Source of the DNA: Chloroflexota bacterium
Lineage (GTDB): Bacteria > Chloroflexota > Anaerolineae > Anaerolineales > UBA4823
DNA: 11,520 bases
Assembly (NCBI GenBank): GCA_030613705.1
Contig: JAUWLJ010000034.1
Coordinates: 1-11,520 of the forward strand
Reading direction: 5' to 3'
The notes below the pieces were generated by a model. The model was not told the DNA's origin and searched no databases. It saw only the letters and a list, made by a program, of their open reading frames with translations. Every line of letters starts with the position of its first letter. Within the stretch, counting starts at the first letter, position 1. This document shows, in pieces, positions 7,405-11,520 of the stretch. A program made the translations under genes and the position numbers.

Positions 7405-8454
7405 CTATATTACCTGGACTAGCGTTCCCCGGCCCAATTTGTACCAATCCGAATGGCGGATTATTGGTGTTGTCCAGCGATAGAGCCATTTAGCATCTTC
7501 GTTGCGCATGTTTACACAACCATGGCTCATCCAAGAGCCGAAGTTATCGTGCCAGTAGGTTCCATGGAAGCCAATGCCGAAAGCGTGGAAGAAGCTCACC
7601 CAAGGGACGCCAGGCAGCTCATAAGCCTCCAAGTCATTGGTCAGGATGCCATCACCCATGTGTCGGGAGGGCGTCTTTCGTGATAGGTGGAAATTCCCTT
7701 TTGGGGTGTCAGTGGGAATACCGTTTGGGGATGGACCTCGGCTGGGTACACCAGTCGAAATGGATGCCTGAAAGACCAGTTGGGATCTTTCGTAAGCGTG
7801 CAGCACTTGATCTGATATTGAGACCACAATGCGTTTCTCACTCTCAGGGATGTGGGGTGAGAGGGGCGTGGTTTCTTTACGCGGTATGGGACGTATATGA
7901 CTGGATGGGACGCAATATTGAACTCGTAATCGGTCATCTGTTAATTCATACCAGGTTAATCCATCGGGTCCTTTTACGAAATTCGTGATCCAAAATAGGG
8001 AGCCATAATATAGGCGGTATGCTGGTTGCCAGTGGTTGGAGGAGATTTTGAGCAATGACTGGGTGAAAGGTACCGTGACTTCACCGAGCTGTCCACCATC
8101 TGGGATCATGGCCAGGGATTGGTTGAGGTGGGCAGATTCAACTCGCTGAATATAGGCGCTATGCGCATAGCCACCAACCAAACGATACCAGCGGGGATTG
8201 CGTGCCGGCCCATGTGGTGAATCGACTTCCGTGATGATAGCGACCAGTTCATCTCTGTTGAGCCACTTCAACCTGGGACTGGAAAAGTCGGGTTCCTGGT
8301 ACAGACCGAGGGCACGAATGGTCACCCGACCGAGGCCAAGCGGAGCTATGTCCTCTTCGGGAGGGAGCCACTTGCGAAAAGAAGCAGGGAACAGCGATCC
8401 TAGAGAGACCCCCCAGATCTTCAAGAATTCTCGCCGGTCAATTGAGGCGCGCAC
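7405..8454 (-). CDS. Tat-exported L,D-transpeptidase, YkuD domain (copy 1)
   Basis: Predicted cell-wall enzyme that forms 3-3 peptidoglycan crosslinks or attaches proteins to the wall. With a GTG start at 8452-8454 it has 349 residues. The order is a twin-arginine signal (DRREFLK, arginines at 7-8), an SH3-like segment (about 40-105), a second beta-rich segment (about 120-190), and a YkuD domain (about 205-340). Catalytic residues are H297 in HGTYWH, H311 and C313 in SHGCVN. I prefer this GTG over a TTG at 8515-8517: it has AAGG six bases upstream, the TTG has no ribosome-binding site, and the choice places the arginine pair and total length exactly as in copies 2 and 3. Another GTG at 8458-8460 is possible. 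Closest to copy 2, including the shared LPPE..IAPLG.GRVTI stretch. The natural substrate is not shown by the sequence. Confidence 0.9.
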   Translation of the reverse strand: MRASIDRREFLKIWGVSLGSLFPASFRKWLPPEEDIAPLGLGRVTIRALGLYQEPDFSSPRLKWLNRDELVAIITEVDSPHGPARNPRWYRLVGGYAHSAYIQRVESAHLNQSLAMIPDGGQLGEVTVPFTQSLLKISSNHWQPAYRLYYGSLFWITNFVKGPDGLTWYELTDDRLRVQYCVPSSHIRPIPRKETTPLSPHIPESEKRIVVSISDQVLHAYERSQLVFQASISTGVPSRGPSPNGIPTDTPKGNFHLSRKTPSRHMGDGILTNDLEAYELPGVPWVSFFHAFGIGFHGTYWHDNFGSWMSHGCVNMRNEDAKWLYRWTTPIIRHSDWYKLGRGTLVQVI

Positions 8455-8460
8455 GTTCAC

Positions 8461-8464
8461 CCTT
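8461..8464 (-). promoter_or_regulatory. Ribosome-binding site deciding a GTG start
   Basis: AAGG on the minus strand, followed by GTGAAC and then the chosen GTG. The spacing of six bases suits translation from 8454. The 8455-8532 gap between copies 1 and 2 holds no other feature I can support. Confidence 0.45.
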
Positions 8465-8532
8465 GTGTGCAGTAAATATGGAAAGTTAAATATCTTGGTG
8501 AGAAAATCTTTACCCAAACTACTTGAAATCGA

Positions 8533-9585
8533 TTAAATCACTTCTACGCGAGTTCCGTACCCCTTGCGGATCCAGTCACCTGGTTCCGCAACAGGTGTAG
8601 ACCAACGATACAGCCACTTGGCATCCTCGACGCGCATATTCACGCAGCCATGGCTCATCCGGGCACCAAAATTATCATGCCAATAGGTGCCATGAAATGC
8701 TATTCCAGTCATATGCTCAAAGAAACACGTCCAGGGGACTCCAGGCAGCTCATAGGCTCCGATCTCAGACGTCAGCTGCCCATTTCCCATATGCTTGGCA
8801 GGGACTTTGGGATCAATATTGAAAAGACCGCGTGGCGTATCTGTTGGAATGCCAGTCACAGGACCCAGGTTGGGTAAGCCGGTCGATACCTGGGTGTGCA
8901 GGACAATTTCCTCCCCTTCGAATGCAGTTAGCGTCTGTTCAGAAAGCCTGATCTGGATGAATTTCTGCCCTTCTGGAACATCTTCTGAGATGGGAGCCAA
9001 TTCCTGATCATCTATCAGGCGGACATGGGGTGCAGGCACATGGTAGTCAATGCGCAGCAGTTCATCACTCAAACGGTACCACGGTTGACCTTCAGGACTT
9101 TCATCCAAACCTGTTACCCAGTGCACCGACTGGTAGTAAAGACGGTAGAGGGGCTCCCATTCTTTCGTCGATCGGGAGGGCATCCAGCTCTGTGTATAGG
9201 GTACTGAGATCTCCCCTAGCTGACCGTTCTTTCGAATTCTTTTGGCTGGTGTACTGAGGGAGGCGTTATCCACTCGCTGTAAGTAGGCGCTGTGTGAGTA
9301 GCCCCCAACAACTCGATACCAGTGCGGATTAATAGCAGGGCCAAATGGCGAGATCAGGTCTTCCACCAGAGTGATCAGTTCATCCCGGTATCGCTGGTCG
9401 AGCTTATCACTTTTCAGGTCAGGCTCTTTGTACACGCCAATACTGGATATCGTTACCCGGCCGATGCCCAGCGGAGCTACTCGATCTTCTGGTGGCAGCA
9501 GACGGCGTAAAGGTTCGCTGGCCAGTGAGCCAAAACCCATGCCGCTTAATTTGATAAATTCGCGCCGATCAAGAGAATTTGTCAT
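8533..9585 (-). CDS. Tat-exported L,D-transpeptidase, YkuD domain (copy 2)
   Basis: Paralogue of its two neighbours, 350 residues, predicted to act on peptidoglycan outside the membrane. Twin-arginine signal MTNSLDRREFIKLSG at the start, although the following hydrophobic stretch is short. An SH3-like segment at about 40-105 is followed by a second beta-rich segment (about 120-195) opening with GQLGEISVPYTQSW, and then the YkuD domain from about 207. Catalytic residues are H298 in HGTYWHDNFG, H312 and C314 in SHGCVNM. GIPTDTPRG (245-253) and KHMGNG are substrate-cleft motifs common to all three copies. ATG 9583-9585 has no recognisable Shine-Dalgarno. It ends about 78 bases before the preferred start of copy 1, in the same direction, so co-transcription is plausible but not shown. 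Confidence 0.93.
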   Translation of the reverse strand: MTNSLDRREFIKLSGMGFGSLASEPLRRLLPPEDRVAPLGIGRVTISSIGVYKEPDLKSDKLDQRYRDELITLVEDLISPFGPAINPHWYRVVGGYSHSAYLQRVDNASLSTPAKRIRKNGQLGEISVPYTQSWMPSRSTKEWEPLYRLYYQSVHWVTGLDESPEGQPWYRLSDELLRIDYHVPAPHVRLIDDQELAPISEDVPEGQKFIQIRLSEQTLTAFEGEEIVLHTQVSTGLPNLGPVTGIPTDTPRGLFNIDPKVPAKHMGNGQLTSEIGAYELPGVPWTCFFEHMTGIAFHGTYWHDNFGARMSHGCVNMRVEDAKWLYRWSTPVAEPGDWIRKGYGTRVEVI

Positions 9586-9626
9586 GGTTCTGTGCTAATG
9601 AAAATAATAACTTCCCGTGCCGAAGA

Positions 9627-9647
9627 TTGAATATACTTGATATTCAA
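9627..9647. repeat. AT-rich inverted repeat between transpeptidase copies 3 and 2
   Basis: TTGAATAT (9627-9634) and ATATTCAA (9640-9647) are perfect 8-bp arms with a 5-base gap. It lies in the 73-base gap after copy 3 and before copy 2. No T-run follows directly on either strand, so it is not a good intrinsic terminator. It could be an operator for copy 2 or a chance AT-rich palindrome. A weaker CTTC/GAAG hairpin with a T-rich tail on the minus strand (9604-9625) is the only terminator-like element here. Confidence 0.4.
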
Positions 9648-9658
9648 GCATATCAACA

Positions 9659-10714
9659 TCAATAAATTACCACTTGTGTTCCAAGACCGTTCTTTTCGAT
9701 TTCAGCTGGGGGGTTGGGCGGCGTGGTCCAGCGGAAAAGCCACTTGGCATCTTCATTGCGCATATTTACGCAGCCATGGCTCATCTGCCACCCGAAATTA
9801 TTGTGCCAATAGGTTCCATGCAGGGCATAGCCGGTGTCCAAACGGTGGAAGAACATGGTCCATGGAACGCCGACTAATTCATAGGCATCCAGATTCAGAT
9901 CACCCTGCATTAGGTTCCCATCGCCCATATGTTTGGAGGGCATTTTGGAGTAAATGTTGAAACTACCTTTTGGAGTCTCTGTCGGTATCCCATTGCTCGT
10001 TGGGCGGCTGCTGGGGATTCCGGAAGATACCCGCGTCTGGAAAACAATCTGATCGTACTCATACGCAGCCAGACTCTGCCTGGCCAAATCTACTTCGATG
10101 CGTTTATCTCCGGAGGGGATTTCTGGAGAGATCGGTGCCAGCTCTTCGCTTGAGATGGGTCGCATATGATCAGCAGGTACCCAGTAGCTCCAGGGCTGCA
10201 GCTCATCTGTCAGCTGGTACCAGGCGCGTCCATCGGGTCCCTGGTCAACGCCTGTGATCCAGTGGGTTGTCTCGAAGTACAGGCGGTATTCCACCTGCCA
10301 TCCGTCGTACCGGTCATTGGTGTAAGACTGGGAGTAAGGTACCGTTACTTCAGCCAGCTGACCGGATTCTGATACCTCAGCCAATGTTTCGTTATAATTA
10401 ATCTTGACTTTTTGTAAATATGAGCTGTGTATATAACCGCCCCATACTCGATACCACAATTTGTTGTAAAAAATCGGTGCATCGGCAGGTTCTAATTCGT
10501 AATAGATCTGCACCAGCTGATCGCGATAACGTTTGCCAACGATCTGAGCCCCATCACGAGGTTCACCGTAAACATCGACTTCGTGGATTGTCACCCGGGC
10601 GATGTTCCCATCATCCTGATCAGCATTTCTGGGAACAAATGGGGTAAAAGCCATCGTGCCCAGCGACAATCCTCCCAGCTTGAGGAACTCGCGCCGTGAT
10701 AAATTATTACTCAT
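9659..10714 (-). CDS. Tat-exported L,D-transpeptidase, YkuD domain (copy 3)
   Basis: First-transcribed member of the tandem set, 351 residues. N-terminus MSNNLSRREFLKLGGLSLG carries a twin-arginine motif with arginines at 7-8. An SH3-like segment (about 40-105) and a second beta-rich segment (about 117-195) precede the YkuD domain. Catalytic residues are H299 in LHGTYWHNNFG, H313 and C315 in SHGCVNMRNEDAKWLFRW. It is the most divergent copy: it lacks the LPPE stretch after the signal and carries a few extra residues in the loop before DAYELVGVPW (276-285). The ATG at 10712-10714 has no Shine-Dalgarno, and a promoter-like -10 box lies only nine bases upstream, so the transcript may be nearly leaderless. 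Role in wall crosslinking is from family knowledge. Confidence 0.93.
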   Translation of the reverse strand: MSNNLSRREFLKLGGLSLGTMAFTPFVPRNADQDDGNIARVTIHEVDVYGEPRDGAQIVGKRYRDQLVQIYYELEPADAPIFYNKLWYRVWGGYIHSSYLQKVKINYNETLAEVSESGQLAEVTVPYSQSYTNDRYDGWQVEYRLYFETTHWITGVDQGPDGRAWYQLTDELQPWSYWVPADHMRPISSEELAPISPEIPSGDKRIEVDLARQSLAAYEYDQIVFQTRVSSGIPSSRPTSNGIPTETPKGSFNIYSKMPSKHMGDGNLMQGDLNLDAYELVGVPWTMFFHRLDTGYALHGTYWHNNFGWQMSHGCVNMRNEDAKWLFRWTTPPNPPAEIEKNGLGTQVVIY

Positions 10715-10723
10715 ACTATCCGG

Positions 10724-10752
10724 ATTTTAATCGACCAGGGGGTAGAGATCAA
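10724..10752 (-). promoter_or_regulatory. Candidate promoter of the transpeptidase cluster
   Basis: On the minus strand TTGATC (plus coordinates 10747-10752) and TAAAAT (10724-10729) are separated by exactly 17 bases, a sigma70-like arrangement with four of six and five of six consensus matches. Only nine bases separate the -10 from the ATG of copy 3. Transcription would therefore start within about three bases of the start codon, which fits the absence of a ribosome-binding site. Confidence 0.45.
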
Positions 10753-11040
10753 GTTAGAGAAAATAAGGATCTTCTAATAAACTAAAATTCACAAATCCAT
10801 CGGGTGGGAGGAAGTCCCATAAAACCTGCCGCTGTTTAGCTGCAAACGGGGATTGTTGATATGCTGTTTTTTTCTAAAAAACAGTTACACCATGAAGGAA
10901 GAGAAAACTCCCCCCTTTTGATTTAGGTAAACTCATCGAGGGTCGCTCTAAAATCCGCCGGCAGCTGATTTGGTTGGTGAAAAGTGTAACAAAATTTTGA
11001 TACCTGCGTTCATATTTAAGACGCTTGTGCGAGTGTCACT
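10753..11040. other. Non-coding tract upstream of the transpeptidase cluster
   Basis: No reading frame here has a protein-like composition or a ribosome-binding site. Small hairpins are visible: TGGGA/TCCCA (10805-10819) and an AT-rich 9-bp stem CTGTTTTTT/AAAAAACAG (10864-10884). The tract ends at a terminator-like hairpin on the + strand, so it may encode a small RNA, but I could not find a convincing + strand promoter and match no RNA family. Confidence 0.4.
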
Positions 11041-11080
11041 GGGGTGGGCGGCCTTGGGGGGGTGGCCCGCCTCTCTTTTT
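11041..11080 (+). terminator. Orphan GC-rich intrinsic terminator
   Basis: GGGGTGGGC (11041-11049) pairs with GCCCGCCTC (11065-11073) over nine base pairs, including two G-T wobbles. The loop is G-rich and 15 bases long, and the stem is followed by TC and five Ts (11076-11080). No protein gene on the + strand lies within 4 kb upstream, so if functional it ends an RNA gene or blocks read-through. Confidence 0.5.
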
Positions 11081-11181
11081 AACGGGGGATCCAATTAAAT
11101 TCTGAAAATAAAACACTATCCCCAATAAATCCCAATCGTTTACCCTTGCAGACCTGTCAGGTATGCTAGTCATGTTCCATG

Positions 11182-11202
11182 CAGACACAATGCGAGTGTC
11201 TG
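11182..11202. repeat. Perfect hairpin, first of a tandem pair
   Basis: CAGACAC (11182-11188) and GTGTCTG (11196-11202) form a perfect 7-bp stem with a 7-base loop, extendable by a G-T pair. The loop and right arm include TGCGAGTGTC, which also occurs at 11028-11037. Ten bases separate it from the next hairpin. Confidence 0.55.
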
Positions 11203-11203
11203 T

Positions 11204-11236
11204 TAAAAATCGGTGGGTGACCGCAAGGTCACCCAC
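11204..11236 (-). terminator. Perfect GC-rich hairpin, possible minus-strand terminator
   Basis: GTGGGTGACC (11213-11222) and GGTCACCCAC (11227-11236) form a perfect 10-bp stem around GCAA. On the minus strand the stem is followed by CGA and a run of Ts (five Ts in all at 11205-11209), so it could end a transcript entering from the right edge. On the + strand no T-run follows, but the loop would be a stable GNRA tetraloop, which would fit a structured RNA. I cannot decide between the two. Confidence 0.45.
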
Positions 11237-11391
11237 TTGTGATTAAGTAAACCATACCAATCAATTGTTTCGGTTGTTAGTGCCCCCTCAGATTTATAGA
11301 AAATTGAACAACCATCTGGATATGAACGGACTCGATTAAGACGTATCCCCACCTCTGACAATGCTTTAAATCAATTAGGAGTTACGCAGTT
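11237..11391. other. Unassigned spacer
   Basis: No credible gene or RNA was recognised. GGTTGTT and AACAACC occur as a widely spaced 7-bp inverted pair around 11272-11313. The stretch TTAGGAGTTACGCAG (11375-11389) resembles terminal repeats of some insertion sequences from memory, but no partner copy is present in the window. Confidence 0.3.
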
Positions 11392-11514
11392 CATGTCATT
11401 AGAGGAGCTTGCGACGAGAAATCCCTGAAAAGACCGCTTGCAAGACACCTAATTAGGGATTTCTCGCTCCTTTCGTCGCTCGCCCCACACAGTGTGCGGG
11501 ACAGGAAATGACAT
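11392..11514. repeat. Large imperfect palindrome, probable dispersed repeat
   Basis: The inner arms CGAGAAATCCCT (11415-11426) and AGGGATTTCTCG (11455-11466) are a perfect 12-bp inverted repeat around a 28-base centre. The outer arms ATGTCATT (11393-11400) and AATGACAT (11507-11514) are a perfect 8-bp pair. Between inner and outer arms the left side has GAGGAGCTTGCGACG and the right side, read in reverse, has GAGCGACGAAAGGAGC plus an inserted CACAC/GTGTG hairpin (11486-11496). The GTCATT...GAGGAGC...GCGACG...AATCCC pattern resembles short palindromic repeats scattered through many bacterial genomes; that assignment is from memory. It may continue past the window edge. Confidence 0.6.
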
Positions 11515-11520
11515 TTAAAC

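Noticed and set aside
8455..8517. Upstream TTG start for transpeptidase copy 1
   Set aside because: No ribosome-binding site precedes it, and it would put 21 extra residues before the twin-arginine motif, unlike the two paralogues.
7453..10647. Plus-strand reading frames opposite the transpeptidase genes
   Set aside because: They recur at matching places only because the three genes are paralogous; the translations have no domain or ribosome-binding site.
10801..10835. RNase P RNA-like GGAGGAAGTCCC stretch
   Set aside because: It differs from the conserved GAGGAAAGTCC core, and no other RNase P conserved segments follow in the expected order.
10864..10884. AT-rich 9-bp hairpin as a terminator
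   Set aside because: The stem is almost all A-T pairs and no T-run follows it on either strand.
11028..11200. Direct repeat TGCGAGTGTC at 11028 and 11191
   Set aside because: Only ten bases, two copies and no regular spacing; not a CRISPR or iteron pattern.
11036..11236. 66-residue minus-strand reading frame in the right-hand spacer
   Set aside because: It runs through two strong hairpins and the terminator-like stem, has a low-complexity Pro/Gly-rich end and no ribosome-binding site. RNA structure explains the sequence better.
11270..11345. Possible tRNA on the minus strand (GTTCAATTT)
   Set aside because: The T-loop match is imperfect and no T-stem, anticodon arm or acceptor stem can be formed around it.

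Overview
The window looks like bacterial chromosome of moderate base composition, most likely Chloroflexota (Anaerolineae-like). This is inferred from gene content, not from a marker gene. The clues are an A2-type haem-copper oxidase cluster, one protein combining haem A synthase and haem O synthase, and copper-handling proteins that are all tethered by a membrane helix or a lipid anchor. That tethering would suit a cell with a single membrane.

Left part (34-6725, + strand): one compact aerobic-respiration operon. In order it holds oxidase subunit I, a small subunit IV, subunit III, a SCO-type copper chaperone, an unrecognised membrane-anchored cupredoxin-like protein, SURF1, and a CtaA-CtaB fusion. 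Three junctions are ATGA stop/start overlaps, so the genes are probably translationally coupled. The operon covers the catalytic core, haem A synthesis (fusion protein), haem insertion (SURF1) and copper delivery (SCO). Subunit II, which carries CuA, is absent and presumably lies just left of the window. A perfect hairpin with T-runs on both sides (6736-6777) closes this operon and the convergent gene facing it.

Middle and right part (6867-10714, - strand): a PCu(A)C copper-chaperone lipoprotein that probably serves the same oxidase, then three tandem paralogues of a Tat-exported L,D-transpeptidase with SH3-like and YkuD domains. All three keep the catalytic HGTYWH...SHGC residues. They are a local gene-family expansion acting on the cell wall.

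Right end (10715-11520): about 800 bases without a credible protein gene. It holds a candidate near-leaderless promoter for the first transpeptidase gene, a GC-rich terminator-like hairpin on the + strand with no gene in front of it, two perfect hairpins side by side (one with a GCAA loop), and a large imperfect palindrome at the edge that looks like a dispersed repeat. No tRNA, rRNA, CRISPR array or intact transposase was seen.

The best candidates for something undescribed are the cupredoxin-like protein between SCO and SURF1, the transpeptidase triplet, and the structured non-coding tract.
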